Shown piece after piece: positions 31,903 to 43,009 of a stretch of DNA of 64,000 nt. Location of the stretch: assembly GCA_023213315.1 (NCBI GenBank), contig JAKCPI010012712.1, forward strand, positions 62,001 through 126,000, written 5' to 3'. Position 1 is the stretch's first letter; each line of letters begins with the position of its first letter. Source of the stretch: Euborellia annulipes. Lineage: Eukaryota; Arthropoda; Insecta; Dermaptera; Anisolabididae. The notes under the pieces were generated by a model. The model had not been told where the DNA came from. It was given only the letters and a program-made list of their open reading frames with translations, and did not search any database. A program made the position numbers and the translations under genes.

Positions 31903-31950
31903 AATTGTACCTGAAGAAGGCAACAGAATGAGTGGTCGAAACGTTGTAAT
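31903..31950 (+). ncRNA. hammerhead-like motif (right arm, unit N)
   Basis: Core CTGAAGA (31911-31917) and GAAACGTT (31938-31945) are intact with a GTT triplet. Stem I starts with 3 bp then a bulge; stem II is mismatched. Confidence 0.45.
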
Positions 31951-32300
31951 TTTTACAAATAAATAGTTAAAACGAAAATCAAATTCTTTTATTAATGATA
32001 TCAACGGCTGTGAAAGCCTAAACTCAAAAAAAAAAAAAAATTACGCCAGCTAAGCGCTCGGGTTGCCTAACTTCACGGTTCTATTCTCTAGGGGTGGCGA
32101 TTAATATTGAAACTGACTGTACATCTAGTAAAAAATATCAAATTTGTTTTAAATGCCAGAACATTTTTTTTTCATAATGAAATGTAATGTAATCGTCATA
32201 TTTTCACAAATTAATGCGAATATTTAAGAAAACTTTAAATTCTTTTGTTTGATTAGGATAGAACTAATTTTTTTGAACGCTAGTCTTATTCAGCTCTAAC

Positions 32301-32529
32301 CAAGGGCGAAACCATAAGTTTTTCGGGGGAGGGGGAGGAGGGGTAATCTGGTGTGACGGATCGCACAGCGCACAACTTTCTCTTACTTTCAGTAATTTAA
32401 AGTTGAATTCTGTACTTGTTTACCAGAATATATTGTATATGCAATTTTATAATAAAAAAAAATAAAATTTAATTTTCAAGAAGAATTCCAAGGCTAATTA
32501 CCCCTCCCCCCTCCATATATCCGCCCTTG
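32301..32529. mobile_element. hAT-type MITE, caagggcgg family (TSD gctctaac)
   Basis: Exact 8-bp TSD gctctaac (32293-32300, 32530-32537), ends caagggcg and its complement, and an interior with atctggtgtgacggatcgc as in the K head. Confidence 0.85.
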
Positions 32530-32539
32530 GCTCTAACGT

Positions 32540-33655
32540 ACCAAGTAATTGATAAAAAAAATCATTAGTTGGTCATATAGGCTGCCTATCTTCCATCAAT
32601 GCATTACTAATCCATGGTGAATACATAAATTAATGCAAAAAAATTTTAAAAGTTAAATTCTTGCAAAAAAACGCAGAGTAATTTTTTTTTTTTTTAATGT
32701 AGTCTATTTGTTTTTTAAAAACAAATGATAAAATATCTTGGGATAGTTAAATTTGCCTTTTAGATTGTTGGTTTATCTAAATTATTCGGGTATTTATTAC
32801 TAACATTTATTTGAAAACAAAAAAAAATATAAAAAAATAACATTCTCAAAGCAAACAAATAATTACCGATATAACGAAATTTTTTTTTTTTTGCATAGCT
32901 CTCTGTCTCTATTCCCAATTTGCAGGGAGTCAGAGATGGATAGGGGAAGGAAGTGACTTCCCCCTCCTCTTTTGGGTGATTCAGTGTTTTCAGATGTCTG
33001 TCTGTCTGTGTGTGTTGTAGAAGTTTATTTTTAACTGTTGGGTTTTGAAACCCAGACCTAACCTAGCCGAGATCAGGATCAGCATGGAAAAGCAATGAAT
33101 TTCATCCTTGACGCGTTGCTTTTAGAAAAGTAGAGAAAATATACTATTAATTGTTTTTTTTTTTTTTTTGTCTATTATAAAGAAAACAATAAAACTATTA
33201 TATGTGAGTAAATAGAAAAACCTGGATGGAAATTTGTGGATTTTTTGTTTAAAATTAAATTTTTTTTTTCTTTTGACTTTCGCTAGTGTCAAGTTCTAGA
33301 CACGCTTGGGAGGTGTTTGAATATTATTATTATTATTATTTTAATATTATTATAATAAGAGAAAAATACTCTGAAGTTTTTTTTTTTCTCAACCGAAATA
33401 CTTTAAATTTATTTTTTTTTATTATATTATTTTGATTAATATAATATATTAAGAAAACAGGTTATTTATATATTTTGCTCACACGCAAATAAAAACAATA
33501 AATTTCTTCACTTGGGAATAAATTTATTATTTTTAAATACTTTGATTTCTTCCTTCATTTATAATAAATGAATTTTTATTTTTTTTATATTAATATATTG
33601 TATTAATCTAAAATTTTAAATCAATTCATGTTATTTATATTCTTTGAAGGAAATT
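32540..33655. other. AT-rich, no gene
   Basis: Poly-T/A tracts and a GT/CT-rich stretch near 32995-33015. Nothing supported. Confidence 0.35.
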
Positions 33656-33657
33656 AT

Positions 33658-33965
33658 TACTTTCTCTTAAGTTGAAATATTATATTTAAGTTAGGTACCC
33701 CCCTGGGATGTGAGACGAGGCTTTTGAACAAAATAGGCAAAAAAGTACTAGTACTTTACTGATGCACTTTTTCAGTTTTTTCGGTTTTCTCAAAATTCAC
33801 TCCAACGATTTTTTTTTTTAATTCAAAAATTAATTATTTTTTAGATGCTCTTTAAAATGTATATTCTCATTTTTCTATTGAAATGTTTTGAAGGCCACTT
33901 TCCTCTTGTACTTCATAGGAAAGATATGAGAAATGGTTGATATGGTATCAAATATAAATATATTT
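33658..33965 (-). repeat. K repeat, internally deleted
   Basis: Minus orientation. The 3' end ttactttctctta is joined directly to the ttgaaatattatatttaag block, skipping the catgtcgcg region; gtactagtactttactgatg and the conserved ccatttctc...ttcatagg part follow. Confidence 0.65.
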
Positions 33966-33999
33966 TTTTATCTTTTATTATTATTTCAACAAGATTCAT

Positions 34000-34060
34000 T
34001 TCTTGTGAGCACGTGGATGGCGACCACGAGTTACCCGAGTTAAGGCCTTTTTCCCTTTTC
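34000..34060 (-). repeat. fragment of a dispersed repeat shared with 43990 and 56990
   Basis: gtggatggcgaccacgagtt matches, inverted, the end of the 43990-44246 copy. Probably a non-LTR retrotransposon remnant. Confidence 0.4.
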
Positions 34061-34364
34061 CAAATTAGGACGTTAAATAGACCGGCTTGCTTTTTCTTTC
34101 GGTTTAAAAATAGAAAAAATTAACGATTATTCATCTATTAGATTTTTGAAGTTTTTTTTTATCAGAGTGCAGAATAAATTCATTTTTTATAATATTTATT
34201 TATTTAGATCTCAATAACATTAATTCAATCTTTACAATAGGTTCGTTTTGTGTTCTTTGTAATAAAATTAATTTTAAAAAATATTAACGGCATCATCTTG
34301 TCTATAATATAAATTATTTATTTAATAGTTATTTATGTTGATGGGTGGAATTTTCTAGTATGAG

Positions 34365-34672
34365 GATGAGAAAAGTGCGTCGACCTTTGTTATAAAAAAA
34401 AAATATGATTTTTTTATTTCATCTTTATGAGTATAACGTTTTGGCATTTACTTATGGCTTCTTCAGATCTCCAAGGCGTTACAAATTATTTATTAATACT
34501 AATACATCAAAATCGCCTTTATAGCAAAAGCTCAGAGAATCCGTCTTGTGAAACTGAAAAAAGCACAAGCAAATGTCGAAATGTTGTACTTATATAATTT
34601 AAAAATCCTTTTTTTTTTATAAAGGGCCGGCGCACTTTTTACTTTTTTCATCCTCAAACTTATTTATTTATT
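34365..34672. mobile_element. palindromic hammerhead-derived element, unit O
   Basis: Arms gaggatgagaaaagtgcg and its near complement bound the unit. The left arm (minus) keeps CTGAAGA, stem II and AAAACGTT (G12 lost); the right arm is more degraded. A family-C-like box ggttcgattcccgg (minus, about 34722-34738) follows just outside. Confidence 0.5.
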
Positions 34673-34790
34673 TATCAGTTTTTGTGGGAATATTGGATTT
34701 GTTGGTGGACCGAAAGTCCCCTGACTTCCGGGAATCGAACCAAAAATTTTTAAAAATCACTATGACTTATTAAAATATTAGATTTCTTAA

Positions 34791-35174
34791 GGTGCGCGTC
34801 TCGGGGTGCTAATTTTGGGACTTTCCAGCGGCCACAATTTTGAAGCTATCGACCTCAAATTTTTTTAAATTAAAGCTATTTATAATATCTACAACTTATA
34901 GAAGCCCTTTTTTTGATTTTCGAAAAAAAAAATTTTTTTTTAGATTAATCGCATTAAATAAAAGATATTTTAAAAAAAGGAGCTCTATAAGTTGTAGATA
35001 ATTAAATTAGTAATCATTGTGTTAAAAAATAATTAATTTTTTACCCTTAATTAATTAGCTGGAAAGTCTAGAATGAAAGGGAACAAGTTAGGTGTATTCC
35101 TATGGGGAACACTAACGCCATCTCTTGCCGCCTCGAGTAACTCGGTGTTCTAAAAGTTTTTCGAGACGCGCACC
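34791..35174. mobile_element. TTAA-flanked TIR element
   Basis: ttaa on both sides (34787-34790, 35175-35178), perfect 13-bp ends ggtgcgcgtctcg / cgagacgcgcacc. An internal inverted pair ctacaacttatag / ctataagttgtag is also present. TTAA targets suit piggyBac or Kolobok; the ends do not decide which. Confidence 0.75.
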
Positions 35175-35179
35175 TTAAC

Positions 35180-36220
35180 TAAATTGATTTATTTTTTAAC
35201 AGTTTTTCAAATTTTATTTGCTGTAAAAATTAATACTCACAGTCTTGATAGAAATGCATGTTTTTAGACCCTTTTAAACTCTGTTCAGTTAACTGTTGTA
35301 CCCTATAGCTCTATATTATTTGAATGTAAATACGAGTTCCGGGAAAAAATTTCTACACGATTATTCAACTTTATCATATATGATAAAATAAAATGAAAAT
35401 GAAAAAAAAAATTAAAGAGATTAACCTGAAATTTGCAATATCACTCAACTGACTGACTGCCTGTAAACTCATTTGCTTTTAGTTTAATAATTTTTTATTT
35501 TGTTTGCCAGTTCTTATCAGTTTTACTGGTCAACAAAGCCAGACGAGCTAACGTTTAAAAATTACATGATAACACATTTTAGTATCCATTATGGCTTTTT
35601 ATCTAAGCGTCGCTCAGTTTTAATCAGCTTCATATCAGTGATTAAGCGAGAATTGAACACGAAAACATGTCCACCATTTCGTGCGCTATTTTAAGAATAT
35701 AAATATTATTTAAGAATTAATTAAGAATTTTTTATGTGTAAGTTCACTTTCTAAATGCGCCATGTGAATACTGATGCTACTGCAATAAAAAATACGAACT
35801 TTTCTTATAAAACGTCTGTCTTATGCAATTAAAGTCGGGACCTTGCTTGTTTTATGGATAGTAACTGGAAAATAATGTTTCACAGCAAATCACGAGTGTA
35901 GGTTGCATTTTTTTAAAGATGCATTGGTCATTTTTTTATTTTATTTAAATACTTTCTCTCAAAACTTTGCAATAAGATAAGAGGATTAATTTCACTGATA
36001 AAAATGTCTATTTATTCTATTCATTATCTCTAACAGGTAATTCTTTTATTATTCAAACATTTGACAAAGGCTCAACTTTAATAAGGTCTTGTCGTGAGGA
36101 ATATTGCGACATAAGACAAAGGTCATCGTAAAGATGACCGTCATAATAAAATATAACGTTAATTTGTCCCTGCAGCAATGTAATTAAGATAAATCACCAA
36201 AAGAATTGATTCACACGAGA
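35180..36220. other. no gene
   Basis: AT-rich DNA with some unique sequence. A 64-codon frame at 35500-35694 lacks any recognisable feature. Confidence 0.3.
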
Positions 36221-36224
36221 AATA

Positions 36225-36500
36225 GGTCGTCGACAATAATTATAAAATATCCAGAGTCATGCCGAGTGTTGAAGGTGTTTTGTTGGTGATGAGTTTGTTA
36301 GCGAATGCACATTTCATTGCATTGGTCATGTTGTCTTTTCGAGGAACTCTTAGAGGTTCATGACACTGCACACGATTCAACGCGTTCAAGTCTCTGCTTC
36401 ATTTCTTCTATGCTAATCGCGACCAGATTTGAGAAAAAGGATGGGGCCAAGGTTGTTGTTCGACTGGACCGTGAGAAAGCGTGATTCATCCGGTAGGTGG
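36225..36500. other. unique block, possible conserved non-coding DNA
   Basis: Balanced, repeat-free sequence (for example ggtcatgttgtcttttcgag near 36324, caggcacc-free and frame-closed on both strands). Only composition supports it. Confidence 0.3.
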
Positions 36501-36599
36501 CCGCCGGCTTAAAAGGAAATACAAATCTAGGACCTTGACAAAAATCGGAAATATTTTAAAAATCTAAGAACTATTTAGTAAATTGGTCGCGGTAGATCA

Positions 36600-36940
36600 A
36601 AAAGATAACATTAATGTCGTGGAAAAATAGATGCTATTAAGAGTAAATTGCACACATACATTGAGTAAAGAAACGAGCGATTGGACAGTCTTTGATTTGC
36701 GGCGTCGTCACCGCGAACGCACGACATTTGTGGTTACTGCGCGGGAGCCGCAAACGAGGGGACACACAAAAAAAAGAAGTTCTCTCGGGAACTCTAAGTG
36801 GGCACTTAGCAAAAAGGGGGCAAATAAATTTTGAATATATCCTATACTCAAATTTAAGACTTTCTTTAAAAATTAATAAATATCCCCCACTTAAATTATG
36901 TTTCCTGGCAAGAGATTTATTCATATTAATTGAATAAATA
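36600..36940. other. unique block with overlapping short frames on both strands
   Basis: Frames of 67, 81 and 95 codons overlap in both directions. None has a domain and they cannot all be real, so I leave the block uncalled. Confidence 0.3.
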
Positions 36941-36944
36941 AATT

Positions 36945-37229
36945 ATATGCTGACGAACGAACTCACGAGGAAAAAATAGAATTTTTTTTATTATCTTCAT
37001 TTATTGGTAAAAAATTTTACGTCAGTTAAAAATTTTAAAAATCAATCACTTGCTGTTCAATTCTATTTAATTATATCACAATCGTTTGGCAGTCAAAGAC
37101 AGTGCTGCCAACCCTCCGGCTCTACGAGTTTTTCCCAAAATCTCCGGGTTTTTTGAAATTTCATTTTATATTATAAATTCAGAGAAAAATTAATAAAAAA
37201 AAGGTCGAATGAGATTCTCCCCAAAAAAT

Positions 37230-37260
<31 letters not shown>

Positions 37261-37900
37261 AAAAAAAAAAAAAGAGGAGGGGAATATGAATTTTGTATAG
37301 GATATTTCTCCTACTTTCTTCGGCTTTTATCATTCCAAATCTCCGACGTTAACTTCGCCCTTTTGCATCGTACAATAAGGAAATCAGAATTTAAATGCTT
37401 TTACTTGTTCTCAAATTGAACTTGACTGGACTGGCAAGAAATGAGCATATCAATGTGAAGTAATAATTATAGGTTTTGAATTTAATATAATATGAGATGA
37501 TTGGGGCTATTATATAAAATATGAATAAATTGAAATGTTTTATTAGTAAAAAAAAAAAGTTAAAAAAGAAGGTGATGATAGGAGCTCCGCTCATTTGGTT
37601 CGTCGAAGGGCGGGCGGGCGGGCGACGTGTGGGGGCGGTCGGACGGACCTCCCAGCATCTGATTAACGCCTCACGCAGAGCTTATCTCTCGTTTAATGAC
37701 GTCAGGGGCTTCTCATTTTTTTTTAATAACACCATCTCTTTAAAGAATAAATAAATACTCTCTCTCTGAAAGAAGAAGGAAGAGAGAGAGAGAGAGAGAG
37801 AGAAAAAAACTATTTAATGAACCTGCTACTACGTACACAAGAGTTTCTTAATCTCATAATTTTTTTAAAATTGAAAAATCTCGATTGTATTTGTATTGGA
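36945..37900. other. no gene; A-rich tract and GA microsatellite
   Basis: An A-rich tract is at about 37222-37275 and a CT...GA run at 37756-37803. A GC-richer patch 37580-37700 has a gcgggcgggcgggcg run. Nothing else is supported. Confidence 0.35.
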
Positions 37901-37911
37901 AGAAAGGAACG

Positions 37912-38099
37912 GGAGCCTTCCCGGGAACAGCAGTCAGGTGAAATAAAAAGCTTTATATTCTATTGACGACGTTTCGGGTGATCCTAAGGACTTCCTGAAA
38001 ACTTGCTTGCCCTGAGGATGAGTGCGACTAGTACTCAAAACGTCGGCAATAGAATGTAAAGCTTTTTATTTCACTTGACTGCTGTTCCCGGGAAGGGTC
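37912..38099. mobile_element. palindromic hammerhead-bearing element, unit P
   Basis: Arms ccttcccgggaacagcagtc and complement bound the palindrome (arm tips 37916 and about 38097), with aataaaaagcttta next to each. The right arm has a hammerhead-like motif; the left arm is rearranged in the core. Confidence 0.65.
38007..38049 (+). ncRNA. hammerhead-like motif with G12 changed (unit P)
   Basis: Perfect stem I TTGCC/GGCAA, core CTGAGGA (38012-38018), extra T, stem II GAGT/ACTC, then AAAACGTC. GAAA reads AAAA, which would impair the general-base position. Confidence 0.5.
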
Positions 38100-38334
38100 C
38101 AGTCCATTTCTTTTAATTTTATATCTACAGCCATTCAACTCAAGAAATTTTATTTATTAACTAGCAGTGGAGTCCGATTGCGGGTCTCAAATAATTTATA
38201 AAAATTTTGTTTAGTTTTAAATTACTTTTACAAATATGAGATGAAATAAATAATAGTTCCGGAAAGTTTTTTTTTTCATTTTTTTTCTTTTAAAGAAATC
38301 ATTAATATCTCAAATAAAATAAATTAGTTACAAG

Positions 38335-38480
38335 TTTATTTGATTTAATATAACGTTTCGAATCTCGTGTGATTGTATCTGAATAACCGAAAAGTATTAA
38401 ATTTAAATAAAAAAAGTACAGTTAACCCGATATTAATATTTATTTATTAATGATATCTATGAAAGCTTCTACTCCAAAAT
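38335..38480. repeat. trace of the unit-E/N subfamily
   Basis: aacgtttcgaatctc and a ttaatgatatctatgaaagc flank correspond to parts of units E and N. Too decayed to fold. Confidence 0.35.
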
Positions 38481-38489
38481 TTCAATTAA

Positions 38490-39750
38490 AAGATAGCGAA
38501 ATTAATGTTTACCAAAGTTTTTTTTTTTTTTTTTTTAATGTTTTTAAAAGCAAATTCAATTCTTATCTTAATCTAAAGATTGAATTTGATAATTGATCAA
38601 TTTTTTTTTTTTAATTTTGTCATTCATCTCAGAAGTATTTAAAAAATATAATATTTGAGGATTTAATTTTTTTTTTAAATAATTTAGATAAAATATAAAA
38701 CTCGTTTGGGAAAATATATTCAGAAGAGAGAGAAAATCGTGGCATATTAATAATCACGAATTTCCCTTAAAGACAAACGGGATTTCATCTCGCGGTCCAC
38801 AACTTAATGATATTCTTTTTTTTTTTTAATTGCAAATGTAATTAACCGTACAGTGAAAACAAAACTTTTTCAATTCTTTTTTTAATGTTATTTGGGAGAT
38901 TTTATTCATATATTTTTTGTTGAAAAACTTTTTTTGGTGTATCTCTTCTGGAGGGTGATTTGGGCTTTTGAGATGTGCGCTGCCATCTAACAGGTGAATG
39001 GCGAACTAGTAAATGCGTGGGAGGGAGGGAGGGTTTCTAAAACCCCCCTTTTTTTGGTAGGGGAAGAAAGGGAGCATCGAGGGGTGAAAGCCGCCACCCC
39101 CACCCCGAAACGAAAACCTCCCCTCAACCAGAGGGAGGCTGCGAGCTGAGACTGACTTGGTGAGCGAGAAGAGAGATGAGGGATGCTAGAGAACTCTACA
39201 AAAATTTTATAGAAATAACAAATTTTTTTTTTTTTTTATTGAAAAAGAGATGACATCTAAAGTGAGGGGGTATTATTCACAAAACCACCAACAACCAGTT
39301 CTCTGGCTTGTCATAAATCACTGACCATAAAAGAAATGAATACCACAAGAGAGAACAGGAGATAGAAGATACCGTCGAGTGGCCAGACGCGTGCAGGGGT
39401 TAATTTAAATACAAGCTTGTTTGTTTTTTTATATATATAGCCCAGGGTTTTATTCGGTCAGGTGGAGAGCTTAAGCAGAAACCAATTAAGGGGGGGGAGA
39501 AAAAAAATTGAACGAGAAAAAAAAAACAAAAATTACAAACACTTGGTTATGAATGAAAAAGATGAACATTGTCTCTTGGGGTATAATAATTGAAAGCCGA
39601 ATTTTGAAGTGAAGTAACTCAAAATGAATATTTAATTCATTTTGAGTTACTACTCATTAGCAGAGAGTAAAGAATTTTATATGTCGAAAGTTTCAAGGGT
39701 TGACTACTTGTATTTATAATTCCTGAATCTACCACAATCACTATATTATT
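38490..39750. other. no gene; GC-richer patch 38990-39170
   Basis: AT-rich DNA with poly-T/A tracts. 38990-39170 has purine- and C-rich runs. A perfect short palindrome (aactcaaaatgaat... from about 39617) lies at 39615-39650. Confidence 0.3.
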
Positions 39751-39761
39751 ATTGACATGTA

Positions 39762-39965
39762 CAGTGAAGGACAATATCAAGTCCCACCCATGCGTGTTCT
39801 ACTTGTGATTATTTCATTGTTTTTAAAAAAATATTATATATTTTTTAATGGAAACTTTCATGGTAGAAAATTTCCAAAAAGAATTTCCATTTTCTTTTTT
39901 ATAAAAACAATGAAATAATCACAAGTAGAAAACGCAAGGGTGGAACTTAATATTGTCCCTCACTG
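39762..39965. mobile_element. Tc1/mariner-type MITE (TA target)
   Basis: TA on each side (39760-39761, 39966-39967), ends cagtgaaggacaatatcaag and its near-complement, long inverted arms over most of 204 bp (cttgtgattatttcattg against its complement). CAGTG ends and TA targets are typical for Tc1/mariner. Confidence 0.75.
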
Positions 39966-39969
39966 TACA

Positions 39970-40250
39970 TTTTGCAAATTATTGACACTTAAGTATCTTG
40001 CAATTATTGACACCTGTGCCATATCTTGCAAATCTTGATTAAGACAATTGACATTTCTCGCTGAACAGTCACAAGCACTTAAAAATAATTTTTTTTTTTA
40101 ATAATTTAGAATCATGGAAAAAAAAAACTTAAAAAATTTTCAAAGAATAGAATAAAAATTTTGAAATTAAATAATACAAGAAGATCAAAAACTTCTTTAG
40201 CAGTAGTAGATAGTTGGTGTTAAAATGATTGTAAGTTTAGAGTGAGATAT
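39970..40250. other. AT-rich, no gene
   Basis: Nothing recognised. Confidence 0.3.
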
Positions 40251-40349
40251 AAGGGATGCTGTGTGGTCCAGGGCCCGTTATCGGGGGTGGATGCCGAAGA
40301 TCGGTTTGGATGCTGGCGGCGGACGGCGCCGCGACGCCCGCTATTCGGG

Positions 40350-40415
40350 CGCCGCATTTCACGCGCTACTAATTAGACGTCAAAACGCAAATTTTGCATG
40401 CCATCTGGGGTACGA
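40350..40415. promoter_or_regulatory. possible conserved element beside the splice donor
   Basis: ctaattagacgtc joined to aaaacgcaaattttgcatgc packs a homeodomain site, a GACGTC half of a CRE-like site and an octamer-like site in 40 bp of otherwise unique DNA. Conservation is inferred, not shown. Confidence 0.3.
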
Positions 40416-40442
40416 GTGTGGATAGATAGATGATTATCTTAC

Positions 40443-40640
40443 CTTGAGCGATTCTCACCGCTGGCATCTTGATCCTCATCCTGGAGGCTGAGGGGCGAGA
40501 TCACCGTCGGCTTAAGGGTCGAAAGTGATCTCCTAAGAAGTCCAATGGTGAAGCACTGACATATCAATCACATCACAGGCTCACATGGTCCGGCGCACTG
40601 CGGCTAGTGATTTCAACCCCCCACGGGTGTTTTTTATACG
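40443..40640 (-). other. candidate 5' exon ending in a strong splice donor
   Basis: On the minus strand the sequence CGCTCAAG/GTAAGAT is a near-ideal donor; the last exon base would be 40443. Two frames are open into it. One starts at an ATG 39 bases upstream and reads MRIKMPAVRIAQ. The other, without a Met, reads SLSTLKPTVISPLSLQDEDQ and onwards and is closed by a TGA about 55 codons upstream of nothing recognisable. I do not recognise the gene. The partner exon would lie to the left, but none could be identified, so this may also be a non-coding 5' exon. Confidence 0.35.
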
Positions 40641-41069
40641 TTGTTTCGCCGCGAGAGTGGCCGAGTGACTGACTGCTGGCTATTCGTCCCTCGCGTGATC
40701 TCTCACTCGCCGCCGCCGCCGCCGGCACGCATCGCACGAAGGTCCGGCGTTCGGGTGCATTCGGTTGTTTCCGGATGTAGCCTCCCCTCCGGCGGACACG
40801 CGCGCCCCGGAGGGGGGACAGTCCGCCTGCCCGGTATAACGGAGGGGGTGAACTTATGGTGGGGAGGGGTGGCCAAGGCGCATGGAGGGGGGACGCGTGC
40901 GCCGCGGCGCCGACGTTGAGTTGACGGGCGGCGGCGCCGAGCGGCGCCAGTGGCCGGCGCCGTGACCACCGACCGACGCCGCCAGGTGGCGACACCATAG
41001 GCGTCGGCGTTAGCGTCGCGATATCCACCTGCCACCCACACTAACGATCGATTCGCCATGGATTCTCAA

Positions 41070-41585
41070 CCCCTCTTTTCTTTTTAACATTCAACGCCTT
41101 CACTATACTTATCAATGAGCATCTAAATGCATTCATGTCAAAATTACCTTTTATTATTATTTATCTTCTTTGCTGAATATTTAATAGAATTATTTATTTT
41201 ATCCCTTTGCTTGAATGATTGCATATTGTAAGAAAAAAATTTTTTTTTAGTTTAAAAAATTATAAATCCACATATGAAGATGTAAGAAGGATTGGAATTA
41301 GAGACGACGACGAGGACATAGAGGCTGCGGTGGCTCAAAAGAGTTGGAAAAAACTTTTCTCGTATGTCGTAGAGTTGATATTTATTTATTTTTTACAATA
41401 CAAACTTAACTTTCTTATCAAAAATTCTACTATTTTTCTGACTAACGATGTCAGTCTAGGATTTCTTCTTTTATACCAGTCTTATTTCATATTTAAAGCA
41501 TCAGGTCATGCTGATCGAGGTACGAAATTCTCTTCAATACTGGAGATATAAAGAAAAAAAATTTTGGCAACATTCGTCCAGTTAG
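41070..41585. other. no gene supported
   Basis: A 110-codon frame at 41219-41551 is AT-driven in its second half. Its first half (kttst yedvrriG-like) resembles no family I know. Unique sequence; left uncalled. Confidence 0.25.
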
Positions 41586-41599
41586 TTAGTAATTGATTT

Positions 41600-41868
41600 T
41601 TTTTAACACACAGTTTTTTTCTCATTCACAATCACACTCACAAACACAGTCTTCTCTGCAACTCAGGCCATATATGGCTATATATATATAAGACTTTTAA
41701 CGATACTAATATTTTTATAATATATATATATTTGAGGCCTAGGCATTCTTATTTAAGCCATTTGATATCTAAATGGCTTAAATAAAATCATCAGATTGCC
41801 TGGGATCCGAACCCGCGACCCTTGGTATACAAGGCAAGCACGCTAGCCATTGCACCAAGCCCGAGGGC
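41600..41868 (-). repeat. tRNA-derived SINE, family A
   Basis: Minus orientation, complete from accaagcccgagggc to the TG-rich tail. TSDs agtaattgattt (41588-41599) and agtatttgattt (41869-41880) differ at one position. Confidence 0.85.
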
Positions 41869-41884
41869 AGTATTTGATTTGAAG

Positions 41885-42975
41885 TTCAGATTAGGCCTAT
41901 TTTAGAATGTAATTTATGAAAGTTTTAAAGACTTCCTACATCCTTGCTGAAAAGACAGCGTCGTGGCGGTTTTTTAATTTAAAGACTTCCGTCAAGGTCT
42001 CAGGCTTTTTTTGAAGGTCGAAAATTGTGGTATGGGGAAGCGAAGAGGCAGTGGCGTATTCATGGATAGGAGAGTAATGAGGGTAATAATTAATTTGTCT
42101 AGGAATCAAATTAGCAATCTTGCCCCGAAGCCGGGCTTATCACTTGCTAGGGGGCTACGCCCCCTGGACTTGACCCCCTTGCTAGCCGAAGCTCTTCACT
42201 GTTTGGGAATTTAAAATTTTCCTCTCTAACTCCACTTCCTTTTATTCTGGCCAATCAGCGCCCTGGCAGGCAAATACAAACAGGAAGTCAGTGGCTCGCG
42301 CTATATAGCTATAGTAGTAGTTAAGATTATAAAAAGCTTAGTAATGATTTTGCTAGATGTGTTGCTTTGATACTGTTTTATTCTGTTCATGCCGCTGGCT
42401 AAGGGGGGTAATTATAAAAAAAGAGTTATTAATGTTTTTTTCCTTTCAAAGGGAGACGGGGGGGGGGGGTCTTCCTAGACTGGAGCCTTGAGACAGCTAC
42501 TGGACAAATTAATTATATTTATTGCTTGAAGTTTTGGCTGCGATGGAGATATCAGCCAAATTGGAATGCTCGATGTTCAATAAAACTCCCAGAATAAGAC
42601 GTTTCCGCCTGAATTTATTTGGTCATCTTCAATTATTGGAAATTGCTAAGATTTTTGGCAATAAATCTGTATATTTCGAATGCATTAACAATCCTTCATT
42701 AGCGGCTAACTCACAGAATGAAACCATATAAGGTGTTACAAATTGTTTTATCAAAGTGAACTGTTGTTATAGTGAGTACATATTTCAAACGTGATTCGAT
42801 CCCAAATAATGGATTTTATTCTCTCTTATTGGAAATTATGCATATATTGCAAAACACACATGTGATTGAACCAGGATTTGTCAATAATAAAATTTATTTG
42901 CTTCATACAAAATTATATCGTTGTTGAGTCCAAGATCATCTCTGATCAGAGATGACAAATCTTTGATTCCCTGGG
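41885..42975. other. no gene; C/G-rich inverted motifs and a promoter-like patch
   Basis: agggggctacgccccctgg (about 42149) is a small inverted repeat of the kind seen in short transposons. 42235-42310 has a ggccaatcagcg CCAAT box and, 45 bp on, ctatatagc. Frames at 42011-42214 and 42522-42731 are short and unsupported. Confidence 0.3.
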
Positions 42976-42977
42976 GT

Positions 42978-43008
42978 TGGGGGGGGGGGGGGAGGGGGGG
43001 GGGGGGGT
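42978..43008 (+). repeat. poly-G tract
   Basis: About 30 bases of G with single interruptions; could form a G-quadruplex. Confidence 0.85.
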
Positions 43009-43009
43009 T

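Larger units (their letters stand above)
31571..32116. mobile_element. double palindrome containing hammerhead unit N
   Basis: Outer arms (cctagagaatagagccgtga at 31607 against its complement near 32090) enclose an inner palindrome 31705-31995 of the unit-E subfamily (ttttcgttttaactg arms). Both levels are nearly centred on the same axis. There is a T-rich/A-rich asymmetry outside the inner unit. Confidence 0.7.
40255..41065 (-). promoter_or_regulatory. CpG-rich island, candidate promoter and first exon region
   Basis: This is the only long GC/CpG-rich island in 64 kb (for example cgccgccgccgccgg, ggcgcc repeats). A strong minus-strand splice donor lies inside it, so a gene transcribed leftwards is plausible. 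Open frames of 92-151 codons cover it on both strands, as expected from GC-rich DNA, and have low-complexity Arg/Pro/Ala composition. I do not call them proteins. Confidence 0.4.

Noticed and set aside
37222..37275. Poly-A tail of a processed pseudogene
   Set aside because: No gene-like sequence upstream on either strand.
40573..41059. Overlapping 92-151-codon open frames on both strands of the GC-rich island
   Set aside because: Arg/Pro/Ala-rich low-complexity translations in three frames at once; GC-rich DNA lacks stops. No domain is recognised. Only the splice-donor signal was kept.
41219..41551. 110-codon plus-strand open frame
   Set aside because: Second half is AT-driven hydrophobic sequence; no family match recognised.
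42105..42200. Rho-independent terminator-like C/G inverted repeat
   Set aside because: Bacterial feature in a eukaryotic window; more likely part of a small transposon.
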